Positions 37,477-46,838 of a stretch of 64,000 nt of DNA are shown in pieces (position 1 is the stretch's first letter; every line of letters starts with the position of its first letter). The stretch is from Actinomycetota bacterium (GTDB lineage: Bacteria; Actinomycetota; Rubrobacteria; Rubrobacterales; Rubrobacteraceae). Under the pieces are notes generated by a model. It saw only the letters and a list, made by a program, of their open reading frames with translations. It did not search any database and had not been told where the DNA came from. The DNA lies in contig CADDYV010000011.1 in assembly GCA_902810695.1 (NCBI GenBank), forward strand, positions 1 to 64,000, written 5' to 3'. The position numbers were made by a program, and so were the translations under genes.

Positions 37477-38763
37477 GTGAAGTGGATGAGAGTGAGAAGA
37501 TGGTTCTTCTCTGAGGTAGGATTCTGGTTTATCGCGGTCACGGCTGCGGTACTCTACTGGGGTCTCGAAGACCTGACGGACGTTTTGTTCGGGGAAGGAA
37601 CATTCACCGAGCGGCTCTTTCCCGCCGATCCCAACGAGGTGTGGGCGCGTCTGGTTACCCTGATGCTGCTCGTTGCCTTCGGGGTGTATTTCCGGCGTGC
37701 CGTCGGCGAACATGCCCGGCTGGAGCACAAGTACCGCTCGATCTTCGAGAACGCCGTGGAAGGGATCTTCCAGATCACCACCTCTGGACACATTTTGACG
37801 GCCAACCCCGCCATGGCACACCTCTTCGGTTATCAGACACCAGAGGAATTTATCTCAAGCCTCTCCGAGAACGGAGAGGAGATCTGGGAAGACGCCGAGA
37901 GTCGCAAGACGTTCTTTCGGCGGATGTGGGAGCACGGTTCCGTCTCCGGCTACGAAACGACGATGAGGCGCAGGGATGGAACCCCGATCCACGTTTCCAT
38001 CAACGCCCACGCTCTGAGCCCCACTTCAAGAAGTGGTGGTGAGCTGGAGGTAATCGAGGGCACTGTAGAGGACGTGACGGTGCGCAAGCGGGCTGAGGAA
38101 GCCGCCGCCGAAATTCGCGAGGCCGAGCGACGGCGCATTGCCCGCGACCTCCACGACGTGGTGTTACAGGACCTGGTAGCCGCCTTGCAGGCTATGCAAG
38201 CCGCTCACCTGAGGGGCAAGGTGTCGGATGCGGTGCTGAGCGAAGCGATCGTCGCGCTCCGCGAAGCCGTCCAGGGCCTTCGTTCCGCAGTCTACGACCT
38301 CAGACCGGAGCGAGAACGCCCCCTAGTTCGACTCGTGGAGTCCATGATGGAGTTCACCAGGCAGCGGATGCCGGGATGCGAGGTGAGGCTGATAAAAGCA
38401 GATGCGTCCTCTGCCGGCTTCCCAGAGGAAGTAAAAGTCGAACTGGTGCGCATCGTTCAAGAGGCGCTCTCCAACGCCCGGCGTCACTCTGGCGCCCGTC
38501 ATATCGAGGTAATCCTGGGTAGTAGTGACGGGGACGGGACGATGCGGGTAGAGGTGGCCGACGATGGCACCGGTTTCCTACCGGATGCGACTTCCGAGGG
38601 AGTGGGGCTCTCCGCGATGCGTGAGCGGGCGCTCGCGCTCGGCGGCGAACTGGAGGTCCACAGCGAGATAGGTGCGGGGACGAAGATAGCCGTCAGGGTC
38701 CCCAGTCGGGCTTCCCGTACCGGGACTCCAGCTCGTCTAAGTCCACAAGGCCCTCGCGGATAG
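37477..38763 (+). CDS. PAS-domain sensor histidine kinase (NarL-partner type, HisKA_3)
   Basis: A 428-residue kinase with two membrane helices in the first 75 residues, a PAS domain at about 85-205 (SIFENAVEGIFQITTSGHIL), the HisKA_3 phosphoacceptor in RRRIARDLHDVVLQDL, and an ATPase domain (VQEALSNARRHSGA, DGTGFLPD, GLSAMRERA). The start is GTG at 37477. Its last 71 bases overlap the opposing response-regulator gene, so its C-terminal tail after VRVPS is encoded antisense to the regulator. Confidence 0.9.
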   Translation: MKWMRVRRWFFSEVGFWFIAVTAAVLYWGLEDLTDVLFGEGTFTERLFPADPNEVWARLVTLMLLVAFGVYFRRAVGEHARLEHKYRSIFENAVEGIFQITTSGHILTANPAMAHLFGYQTPEEFISSLSENGEEIWEDAESRKTFFRRMWEHGSVSGYETTMRRRDGTPIHVSINAHALSPTSRSGGELEVIEGTVEDVTVRKRAEEAAAEIREAERRRIARDLHDVVLQDLVAALQAMQAAHLRGKVSDAVLSEAIVALREAVQGLRSAVYDLRPERERPLVRLVESMMEFTRQRMPGCEVRLIKADASSAGFPEEVKVELVRIVQEALSNARRHSGARHIEVILGSSDGDGTMRVEVADDGTGFLPDATSEGVGLSAMRERALALGGELEVHSEIGAGTKIAVRVPSRASRTGTPARLSPQGPRG

Positions 38764-39442
38764 CGTAGAGGACAGCCTGGGTGCGGTCGAAGATGTGCAG
38801 TTTCCTGTAGATGTTCGAGGCGTGGTTGCGTACGGTCTTCTCCGTGATGCCTAAAGCTTTCGCTATCTGCTTGTTGCTCTTGCCCTGGGCGAAGCCCGCG
38901 ATCACCTCCAGCTCCCTCTCCGTGAGGGGCGGGAGAAGCTTCGCGCCCTCCGAACCAAGCTCGAACGTCACGAGCATCTTCCTTGCTATGTCCTCGGCCA
39001 TAATGGTGTCTCCGGCGTAGACCGCCCGGATCGAGCGCGCGAGGGTTTCCGGCGTGCAGTCTTTGAGCAGGTAGCCCTGCGCGCCGGCTTTGATCCCCTG
39101 GAAGACGTGCTCGTCATCGGCGTGCACCGTGAGTATCAGAATCCTGGTGGAAGGCGAGAGGTCTCGTATCTTGCGGGTGGCGCTCACCCCGTCCATCACC
39201 GGCATCGAGATGTCCATCAGGACCACATCCGGCGTCTTCTCCCGACACAGAGCGACCGCCTCCTTGCCGTCGTGTGCCTCACCGAGCACTTCCATGTCGG
39301 GCTGGGCATCCACGATCCTCGCCAGCCCGCTGGCGAAGAGGCGCTGGTCGTCGGTGATCAGCACCCCGATCTTCTCTTCTGCGCTCAGATCTTGTTCTCG
39401 AACTTCCACTAACGCGTCCACTTTATCACCGAAATGCCACAT
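38693..39442 (-). CDS. NarL/DevR-family response regulator
   Basis: A 249-residue regulator with receiver domain (ITDDQRLFASG; phosphoacceptor Asp77 in VLMDISMPVMDG; Lys in YLLKDCTPE) and a LuxR-type helix-turn-helix (LTERELEVIAGFAQGKSNKQIA, KTVRNHASNIYRKL). It is convergent with, and overlaps, its presumed kinase partner. Two tandem 84-base repeats with DevR-like boxes lie upstream and may be its own binding sites. Confidence 0.93.
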   Translation of the reverse strand: MWHFGDKVDALVEVREQDLSAEEKIGVLITDDQRLFASGLARIVDAQPDMEVLGEAHDGKEAVALCREKTPDVVLMDISMPVMDGVSATRKIRDLSPSTRILILTVHADDEHVFQGIKAGAQGYLLKDCTPETLARSIRAVYAGDTIMAEDIARKMLVTFELGSEGAKLLPPLTERELEVIAGFAQGKSNKQIAKALGITEKTVRNHASNIYRKLHIFDRTQAVLYAIREGLVDLDELESRYGKPDWGP

Positions 39443-39511
39443 CCAGAAACGGATACTCGACGCTTGACTGAGGAAAAGGTATTAAGCGGAATGTCAGCCT
39501 GTCCATGTCTA

Positions 39512-39679
39512 ATGGTTGCACCTGCAACCCGAATCGGCCATAGGACTTTTCAATTAACGCCTGTGGGTCATTTGTCCCATTACCGGGTGCGTCCGATGGT
39601 AGCACCGGTGAGTCGGTTAGAACATAGGACTTTTTGCCTAACGCCTGCGGGCCGTTTGTCTCATGTCCGGGGATGCCGA
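39512..39679. repeat. Tandem 84-bp imperfect repeats with DevR/NarL-like boxes
   Basis: Two units (39512-39595 and 39596-39679) share the frame ATGGTNGCACC, then CATAGGACTTTT, TAACGCCTG and GGG-N8-C.C. The best box, GGGTCATTTGTCCC (39565-39578), is close to the DevR/DosR palindrome GGGACNNNNGTCCC. The array lies between the divergent regulator gene and the RND operon and could control both. Confidence 0.65.
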
Positions 39680-39763
39680 CAACTTTACTCTTGATTCTGC
39701 CGGCGCCTTCATGGAGGAGCCTGGTGCGGATGGTGGGATAGTAGCTCGCGTAAGGAGAGCGAT

Positions 39764-39877
39764 GTGAGAAACGCGACGATGATATTACTCGCGGGGTTCG
39801 TGGGGCGTCTGCCGCGCGGACCTGCTTCCTCTGGTGACAGTTCGAAAGCGTCCGCGCGAGGGGGGGCCCGGCAATGA
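39764..39877 (+). CDS. Putative 37-residue leader ORF coupled to the RND gene
   Basis: GTG start with TAAGGAGAGCGAT in front, encoding 37 residues that begin with a hydrophobic stretch (NATMILLAGFVGRL). Its TGA overlaps the ATG of the RND transporter gene (ATGA), the arrangement of a translationally coupled leader. No family is recognised. Confidence 0.45.
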   Translation: MRNATMILLAGFVGRLPRGPASSGDSSKASARGGARQ

Positions 39878-42800
39878 TCATTCGCTCGATTATCCGTTCG
39901 AGTCTGCGGTTCAGGATCCTGGTTATCGCCATCGCGGTGGGTCTGATGGCCGTGGGGATCACACAGCTCCGCGGCGCACCCGTGGACACCCTTCCCGAGT
40001 TCACACCGCCCTACGTGGAAGTTCAGACCGAGTCTCTGGGGCTCTCCGCCCAGGAAGTCGAGCAGTTGATCACCGTCCCGCTGGAGGCTGATCTGCTCAA
40101 CGGCGTGCAGGGCATAGACGTGATCCGCTCGAAGTCGGTTCCGGGGCTCTCCGACATCGTGATGGTCTTCGACAACAAGACGAGTCTCTACCAGGCGCGG
40201 CAGCTGGTGCAGGAGCGGCTCATACAGGCGCATGCACTGCCCAACGTCTCCAAGCCGCCCACGATGATCAACCCTCTATCATCCTCCAGCCGGGTGATGA
40301 TGATCGGGCTCGACCCGAAGAAGATATCGCCGATCGAGGCATCGGTGCTCGCCCGCTGGACCATCAAACCTTCCCTGCTGGGCGTTCCGGGCGTAGCGAA
40401 CGTAGCCATCTGGGGCAGCCGCGACCGGCAGCTTCAGGTGCAGGTAAGCCCGGAGCAGCTCAAGAATCAGGGGATCAAGCTGAGCCAGGTCATAGATACG
40501 GCTGGCAACGCGCAGCTGGTGTCACCGCTGACCTTCCTCGAGGCTTCGACGCCCGGTACGGGCGGGTTCATCGAGACGCCCAACCAGAGACTCCAGGTCC
40601 GTCACGCCTTCGGTCAGCTCACCACACCGAAGGGCCTCGGCCAGGTGCCAGTGGATGGTACGGATGGCAAGATGCGTCTCTCCGACGTGGCAAAAGTAGT
40701 GAACGGTCACCCGCCGTTGATCGGCAACGCCATCGTGAGCGGCAACAGCAAAGGCTTGCTGCTGGTCGTGGAGAAATTCCCCGGTGCAGATACCGCTAAG
40801 GTTACCTCCGGGGTCCAGGATGCGCTCAACAAGCTGAAGCCCGGTCTCTCCGGCATGACTATTGACACGGGAATCTTCCAACCGACTACTTATATCCAGG
40901 ATGCGATCAGCAACCTGACGCTCGCGCTCATCATCGCCGGTATTCTCCTGGCCCTCGCCCTCATTGCCTTCCTCTTCCAGTGGCGCACCGTGTTGATCTG
41001 CCTGATCGTGATCCCGCTGTCTCTGGTGGCGGCGGCGTTCGTGATCTACCTGCTAGGCCAGACGTTCAACGCGATCTTGTTCGCGGGGCTCGCGGTGGCG
41101 ATAGCGGTTGTTATAGACGACGCCGTCGCCAGCGTCCACAACGTCGTCCGGCGCCTGCGCGAGCATAGCCAGGCCGGCGGCGAGAGATCAAAAGCAGAGG
41201 TCGTGCTCACGGCCTCCGCCGAGGCGCGCAGCCCCCTCATGTACGCCACGCTCATCGCGCTGCTCGCGATCGTGCCGGTCGCCGTCATGGACGGCCGTCC
41301 CGGCGCGTTCTTCGCGCCGCTCGCCCTCTCCTACGTGCTCGCCGTGGTGGCGTCGCTGGTCGTCGCGCTGACCGTTACGCCGGCGCTATGCCTGCTGCTG
41401 TTCTCCTGGGGTTCGCCGAGACTCCGGGTCTCCCCGATCCTGCGGCGCCTCAGTCCACGCTACGAGGGCGCCCTTTCGCGGTTCATCCGAGCGCCACGCG
41501 CCGCGCTCATCGTTTGTGGCATCCTGGTGGTGGCCGGCCTCGGGGCGCTGCCGCTGCTCCATGCGTCGGTGATCCCCTCGTTCAAGGACAGGGACGTGCT
41601 GGTACACCTCCAGAGCCCGCCCGGCACCTCGGAGGCGAAGATGAGCGGCGCGACGGCGCAACTCGGTAGCCAGTTGGAGAAGATTCCGGGGGTCGAGAAA
41701 GTCGGCGCTACCGTCGGACGCGCCATCACCGGAGACCAGATCGTTGACGTGAACTCCAGCGAACTCTCGGTCAGGATCTCCCCCAGCGCCAACTACGATG
41801 CGACGATGGCGTCCATCAAGGACGCCGTGGGCCGCGTACAAGGTGTCCGCAGTTCGGTCGGGACCTCCCTGAATCAGGACATCCGCAACGTCGGGGCGCT
41901 CTATACCGGCGAACAGCCGAAGCCCGGCAACAACCTCGATGTCCTGACGGGGGTGCATGAGCCCCTCGTGGTGCGTGTCTACGGTCAGAACCTGGATGTC
42001 CTGCGCGGCGAGGCGAAGAAGGTGCAAGGAGTCATCTCCGGGGTGGACGGCGTCGTCAATCCGCGCGTCCGGCTCGAACCCGAGAGGCCGGTGATCAACA
42101 TCGAGACGAACCTCTCCAGGGCGCTGCGCTACGGCCTCAAGCCGGGCGATGTCCGCCGGACGGAGGCCGCGCTGGTCCAGGGTATCCAGGTCGGCAGCAT
42201 CTTCCGCGAGCAGAAGGTCTTCGATGTGGTCGTACTGGGCAAGCCCTCCGTCAGGCAGAACGAGGCGAGCGTCCGCAATATGCTGATAGATACGCCGAAC
42301 GGCGGTCATGTGCGGCTGGGACAGGTCGCCAACGTGCGGACCGGATCCGCGCCGACCGTCATCAATCGTGAGGCCGTCTCGCGGTACGTGGATGTCACAG
42401 CCAACGTCAGCGGTCGCAGCCTCGGTGCGGGCGCCAGCGACGTCAAGGCTCGCCTCGCGAACGTCAATTTCCCACTCGAGTACCACGCCGAGGTGCGTCA
42501 GGCATCCACGAACCAGGAGATCAACCTGGCCGCGATCGTGGGCTCCGCCCTCATCGTCGTGATCGCCATCTTCCTGCTTCTCCAGGCCGCGCTCAGGAGC
42601 TGGCGCCTGGCGACTCTGGCCTTCCTCACCCTGCCGGTGGCTCTCGCCGGCGGAGTGCTTGCTGCGCTCATCAACGGCGCCGCGCTCCCGCTCGGCGCGT
42701 TGATCGCGTTCCTCGCGATTCTGGGTATCGCCGCCCGCAACGCCATCGTTCTGATTCATCGCTGCCAGAGACTCCAACTCGACGCGGCCTACCCCTTTGG

Positions 42801-43242
42801 CGCGGACCTCGTTCGGCGCGGGGCGGGAGAGCGGTTCGCGCCGGTCCTGACGAGCGCCTCGACGTTGGCGCTGGTCGTCCTGCCCTTCGTGATCATGGGC
42901 AACGTCGCCGGTCTTGAGATCGTCCACCCGATGGCGGTCGTCATTCTGGGCGGCCTGGTTACCTCCACTTTGCTCGGCCTGTTCATGCTGCCGGCCCTCT
43001 ACCTGCGTTTCGGCGCCGCCGCGCAGCCGGAGGTCGAGCTGGTGCCCGGCTGGACCGGTGACGAAGCCGTGCTGGTGGGCGGCGACGGAAGGGTGTTTGA
43101 TCCCAACGGCTCTCGCCGATCCGAGAGAGAACCCGAGCGGCAGACTGCTGCCACCCATCAAGAACAATCGGCTAGAGCGGGTTCCACCCCACCCGCGGAT
43201 GAAAGCGGCAGTAGCGGTTCTGCGGGGAAGGACGGTGAGTGA
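39874..43242 (+). CDS. RND-family efflux transporter (CzcA/CusA-like)
   Basis: A 1122-residue resistance-nodulation-division pump with the usual two halves of six membrane helices and two large extracytoplasmic loops. The N-terminus PEFTPPYVEVQTESLGLSA and TM4 motif AVVIDDAVASVHNVV resemble heavy-metal RND proteins. The usual Glu-Asn after VDDA is replaced by His-Asn. A hydrophilic tail of about 60 residues is unusual. No TolC-like protein is encoded. Substrate (metal ion or organic) is not clear. Confidence 0.9.
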   Translation: MIIRSIIRSSLRFRILVIAIAVGLMAVGITQLRGAPVDTLPEFTPPYVEVQTESLGLSAQEVEQLITVPLEADLLNGVQGIDVIRSKSVPGLSDIVMVFDNKTSLYQARQLVQERLIQAHALPNVSKPPTMINPLSSSSRVMMIGLDPKKISPIEASVLARWTIKPSLLGVPGVANVAIWGSRDRQLQVQVSPEQLKNQGIKLSQVIDTAGNAQLVSPLTFLEASTPGTGGFIETPNQRLQVRHAFGQLTTPKGLGQVPVDGTDGKMRLSDVAKVVNGHPPLIGNAIVSGNSKGLLLVVEKFPGADTAKVTSGVQDALNKLKPGLSGMTIDTGIFQPTTYIQDAISNLTLALIIAGILLALALIAFLFQWRTVLICLIVIPLSLVAAAFVIYLLGQTFNAILFAGLAVAIAVVIDDAVASVHNVVRRLREHSQAGGERSKAEVVLTASAEARSPLMYATLIALLAIVPVAVMDGRPGAFFAPLALSYVLAVVASLVVALTVTPALCLLLFSWGSPRLRVSPILRRLSPRYEGALSRFIRAPRAALIVCGILVVAGLGALPLLHASVIPSFKDRDVLVHLQSPPGTSEAKMSGATAQLGSQLEKIPGVEKVGATVGRAITGDQIVDVNSSELSVRISPSANYDATMASIKDAVGRVQGVRSSVGTSLNQDIRNVGALYTGEQPKPGNNLDVLTGVHEPLVVRVYGQNLDVLRGEAKKVQGVISGVDGVVNPRVRLEPERPVINIETNLSRALRYGLKPGDVRRTEAALVQGIQVGSIFREQKVFDVVVLGKPSVRQNEASVRNMLIDTPNGGHVRLGQVANVRTGSAPTVINREAVSRYVDVTANVSGRSLGAGASDVKARLANVNFPLEYHAEVRQASTNQEINLAAIVGSALIVVIAIFLLLQAALRSWRLATLAFLTLPVALAGGVLAALINGAALPLGALIAFLAILGIAARNAIVLIHRCQRLQLDAAYPFGADLVRRGAGERFAPVLTSASTLALVVLPFVIMGNVAGLEIVHPMAVVILGGLVTSTLLGLFMLPALYLRFGAAAQPEVELVPGWTGDEAVLVGGDGRVFDPNGSRRSEREPERQTAATHQEQSARAGSTPPADESGSSGSAGKDGE

Positions 43243-43724
43243 TGGGCTGGTTGTCCATTGACCCCAGGCGGCGATTGCGCGCCGCCTGCTCGGGTCTCGC
43301 GCTGGTCGCCGCGTGCGTATCGCTCTCGGCGTGCGGACAGGCCAAGGGGGTATCCACGGGCGGCTACGAGGCCGACAAGCCCGCCGAGCCAGTCTCCACG
43401 GTGGTGCCGATCAAAGGCACGGAGTCAGAGCTCGTGAAGTTCTCTGCTTTGGGAGCGAAAAAAGTCGGCCTGAAGACGGCTGTGATCCGCAGGGAAGGCG
43501 GGCAAAAAGTCATGCCCTATGCCGCCCTCCTCTACGACGCCGAGGGCAGATCATTCACCTACACAAGCCCCGAGCCGCTGACCTTCCTGAGAAAGGACGT
43601 CAAGGTCGAGCGCGTGGACGGTGATATCGCTGTGCTATCGGCTGGGCCGCCCGTGGGCACCAGGGTCGTGACGACCGGGGCCGACGAAGTGTACGGCACC
43701 GAAGTGGGGGTGGAACCCGAATGA
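43242..43724 (+). CDS. Short adaptor-like lipoprotein between two RND genes
   Basis: A 160-residue lipoprotein with signal SGLALVAACVSLSAC (lipobox LSAC). The rest looks like the C-terminal membrane-proximal domain of RND adaptor proteins (MPYAALLYDAEGRSFTYT, VGTRVVTTGADEVYG). The hairpin and lipoyl domains of full adaptors are absent, which fits a cell without an outer membrane. It overlaps both flanking RND genes, so a complex with one or both pumps is likely. Confidence 0.78.
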   Translation: MGWLSIDPRRRLRAACSGLALVAACVSLSACGQAKGVSTGGYEADKPAEPVSTVVPIKGTESELVKFSALGAKKVGLKTAVIRREGGQKVMPYAALLYDAEGRSFTYTSPEPLTFLRKDVKVERVDGDIAVLSAGPPVGTRVVTTGADEVYGTEVGVEPE

Positions 43725-46700
43725 ACGAGCAGGGAAAGCTGATGCGCTGGATCGTGGCTTCCAGCCTGCGGTTCCGGTGGCTGGTGGTCTTCGCCGCGGC
43801 AGCACTGATAATCTTCGGCGTCAGCGCGAGCCGCAAGGCTTCCATAGACGTCTATCCGGAGTTCGCGCCGCCGCGCGTGGAGGTCCAGACCGTCGCGCTC
43901 GGCAACTCCTCACAGCAGGTCGAGCAGTTGATCACGATCCCGCTGGAGGAGCAACTCAACGGGATTCAGGGGCTCGAAGACATGCAGTCCACGTCGGTTT
44001 CCGACCTCTCGGACATAAATCTCATCTTCAAGCGGGGAACCGACATCTACCACGCGCGGCAGTTGGTGCAGGAGCGCATGACGGCGGCGACACCCACCTT
44101 GCCCACCTGGGCGGCCCCGCCTCAAATAATGCCTCTGCTGTCGTCCGGGAGCCGGGTCATGGAGATCGGGCTCTCCTCGAACAAGTTGAGCCTGATCGAG
44201 ATGTCCAAGATCTCCTACTGGGACATCAAGCAGCGCCTTTTGCGTGTGCCCGGCGTCGCGGACGTGAATATCTGGGGTGAGCATATACCGCAGGAGCACG
44301 TGCGGGTGGATCCGAACAAGCTCGCCCAAAACGGCGTCACATTACAGAACGTCATGGACGCCACGGCGGGCTCCCTGGACTCGGGGCTGCTCAGGTACCT
44401 GGACGGCACGCTGGTCGGGACCGGTGGTTACGTCAATACATCCGGCCAGAGGCTCGATGTGCGCAACGTGCAGGCCATCGCGAACGCGAAGGAGCTCGCC
44501 CAGGTGCCGATCGTGAGAAAGAACGGCAAGGAAGTGCGCCTCTCGGACGTGGCGACCGTGGTGGGCGGCAACCAGCCGCTCTCCGGCGAGGCCGTCATCA
44601 ACGATGGTCCGGGGCTGATGCTAATAGTCCAGAAGTTCCCCAACGCCAACACCCTGGAGGTTACGCGGGGCGTCGAGCAGGCCATCAATGAGATGCGCCC
44701 CGGCCTCTCCGGCATGCACATAGACACCACGATCTTCCGGCCGGCAACCTTCATCGAGATGGCGATCCAGAACCTCACCACGGCGCTGTTCTTGGGTATC
44801 CTGCTCGTGATCCTGATCCTGATCGCCTTCCTCTTCGAGTGGCGAACCGCGTTTATCAGCCTGATCGCCATTCCGCTTTCTGTTATCGGGGCGGTGATAG
44901 TGCTCGTGCTGCGCGATACCACCATAAACGTGATGATCTTAGCCGGGCTGATCGTCGCCGTGGGCGTCGTGGTGGATGACGCGATAATTGACGTTGAGAA
45001 CATAGTGAGACGCCTCAGGCAGGCTCGCACGGAGGGAAGCAATCGCTCGACGTTCTCCATCGTGCTGGAAGCCTCCGTGGAGGTAAGGACCGCCATCGCT
45101 TATGCGACGCTGATCAACGTGGTTGCCATAGTACCGGTGTTCTTCCTTGGGGGGCTCTCGGGCTCGTTTTTCCGGCCACTGGTTTTCTCCTACGGGCTGG
45201 CGGTGTTGGTCTCCATGCTGGTGGCTTTGACTGTCACGCCTGCTTTGTGCCTGATCCTGCTCTCCAGAGGGCAACAGAGGCGGGAATCTCCCCTGTTGCG
45301 GGTGCTAAAGCAGGGCTATGAGGCGGTTCTCTCGCGGGTTATACGCACTCCGCGCCCGGCTATAGCCACTGCTGCTGTGGTCATGGTGGCTGGCATTCTG
45401 GTGGTGCCTACCCTCGGGCAGTCTCTGTTTCCGAACTTCAAGGAGAGGGACTTCCTTATGCACTGGATGACCAAGCCCGGCACGTCGGCGGGGGAAGAGG
45501 TGCGGATGGCGACTCTGGCGTGCAAGGACCTGCGCCAGATCCCTGGGGTGCGCAACTGTGGGACGCACATAGGGCAGGCCGTGCTGGGGGAAGAGGTGCA
45601 TGGCGTGGACTTCGGTGAGAACTGGATCAGCATCTCTCCCAACGTGGACTACGACAAGACCGTGGCCGCCATCCGGAAGACCGTGGACAGCTATCCGGGG
45701 CTCTATCACGACGTGCAGACGTACTTGAGGGAAACCGTCAAGGAGGCGATAGCGCCGGGCACGACCGAGTCCATCGTCGTGCGTATCTCCGGCCCCGATC
45801 TGGGCGTGCTTCGCGCCAAGGCGGACGAGGTCGCTGGCAAGATCAAGGGTATAGACGGCGTTATCGAGGCGCATCCCTCCTTCCAGGAGAGCGTGCCGCA
45901 CATAGCGGTCAAGGTGAACCTTCCCGAGGCTGAACGCTACGGCATAAAGCCGGGTGATGTGCGCCGCCAGGCAGCCACCCTGGTAGCGAGCGAAGAGGTC
46001 GGCGACATCTTCCGGGGCGGCAAGGCCTACGACGTGCACGTGTGGAGCACGCCCCAGTCCCGCGACAGCGTGAGCAAAGTGCGAGAGCTTCCCATTTACA
46101 CCCCCGGAGGCAAGCAGATTCGCCTGGAGCAGGTGGCAGACGTTCGCACCGCCCCGACTCCCAACGTCGTAGAGAGGGACCAGCAGACGAACAAGATCGA
46201 CGTTGGCGCCAACGTGGCGCAGGGGCAAGACCTCGGCTCCGTCATAAAGCAGGTCAGGGCTCGCATTGCGGGAGTGAAGTATCCGCATGGGTACAGCTAC
46301 GAGATTCTGGGAGAATCCACCGAACTGGCCGCCGCACAGAAGAACCTGTTGCTCTACGGACTAGCCGCAGCCATTGTAATATTTGCCCTCTTGCAGGCTT
46401 CCTTCGGGAGCCTGCGCCCGGCGCTCGTGCTCTTCCTCACCCTGCCGATGGCGCTGGTGGGCGGGGCGTTCGCGGTGCGGATGGGCGGCGGGATACTCTC
46501 GCTGGGCTCTCTGGTCGGCTTCCTGACCGTGTTCGGCATCGCAGCGCGAAACGGTATCCTGATGATCAGCCACTTCCAGCACCTCGAACGCGAGGAGGGC
46601 GTGCCGTTCGGACCGGAACTCGTCCTGCGCGGGGCGAAGGAGCGGCTCGCGCCGATCCTGATGACCGCCCTGGCGACCGCCCTGGCGCTCGTCCCGCTGG

Positions 46701-46837
46701 CGGTGGCGGGCGAGATTCCCGGCAACGAGATCCAACACCCCATGGCGATCGTGATCCTGGGCGGCCTCACCACCTCGACGCTCCTGACCTTGTTCGTCCT
46801 CCCCTCCCTGTATCTGCGTTTCGGAAAGAGAGTGTGA
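43721..46837 (+). CDS. RND-family efflux transporter (CzcA/CusA-like), second copy
   Basis: A 1038-residue RND pump paralogous to the one upstream (PEFAPPRVEVQTVALGNSS; TM4 VGVVVDDAIIDVENIVRR with the normal Glu-Asn). It lacks the long tail of the first copy. The start overlaps the lipoprotein stop (ATGA). The two pumps may form a heteromeric complex, as in MdtBC-type systems; this is inference. Confidence 0.9.
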   Translation: MNEQGKLMRWIVASSLRFRWLVVFAAAALIIFGVSASRKASIDVYPEFAPPRVEVQTVALGNSSQQVEQLITIPLEEQLNGIQGLEDMQSTSVSDLSDINLIFKRGTDIYHARQLVQERMTAATPTLPTWAAPPQIMPLLSSGSRVMEIGLSSNKLSLIEMSKISYWDIKQRLLRVPGVADVNIWGEHIPQEHVRVDPNKLAQNGVTLQNVMDATAGSLDSGLLRYLDGTLVGTGGYVNTSGQRLDVRNVQAIANAKELAQVPIVRKNGKEVRLSDVATVVGGNQPLSGEAVINDGPGLMLIVQKFPNANTLEVTRGVEQAINEMRPGLSGMHIDTTIFRPATFIEMAIQNLTTALFLGILLVILILIAFLFEWRTAFISLIAIPLSVIGAVIVLVLRDTTINVMILAGLIVAVGVVVDDAIIDVENIVRRLRQARTEGSNRSTFSIVLEASVEVRTAIAYATLINVVAIVPVFFLGGLSGSFFRPLVFSYGLAVLVSMLVALTVTPALCLILLSRGQQRRESPLLRVLKQGYEAVLSRVIRTPRPAIATAAVVMVAGILVVPTLGQSLFPNFKERDFLMHWMTKPGTSAGEEVRMATLACKDLRQIPGVRNCGTHIGQAVLGEEVHGVDFGENWISISPNVDYDKTVAAIRKTVDSYPGLYHDVQTYLRETVKEAIAPGTTESIVVRISGPDLGVLRAKADEVAGKIKGIDGVIEAHPSFQESVPHIAVKVNLPEAERYGIKPGDVRRQAATLVASEEVGDIFRGGKAYDVHVWSTPQSRDSVSKVRELPIYTPGGKQIRLEQVADVRTAPTPNVVERDQQTNKIDVGANVAQGQDLGSVIKQVRARIAGVKYPHGYSYEILGESTELAAAQKNLLLYGLAAAIVIFALLQASFGSLRPALVLFLTLPMALVGGAFAVRMGGGILSLGSLVGFLTVFGIAARNGILMISHFQHLEREEGVPFGPELVLRGAKERLAPILMTALATALALVPLAVAGEIPGNEIQHPMAIVILGGLTTSTLLTLFVLPSLYLRFGKRV

Positions 46838-46838
46838 A

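Noticed and set aside
41386-43167. 593-codon open frame antisense to the first RND gene
   Set aside because: Low-complexity His/Arg/Asp/Gly sequence typical of antisense frames in high-GC DNA.
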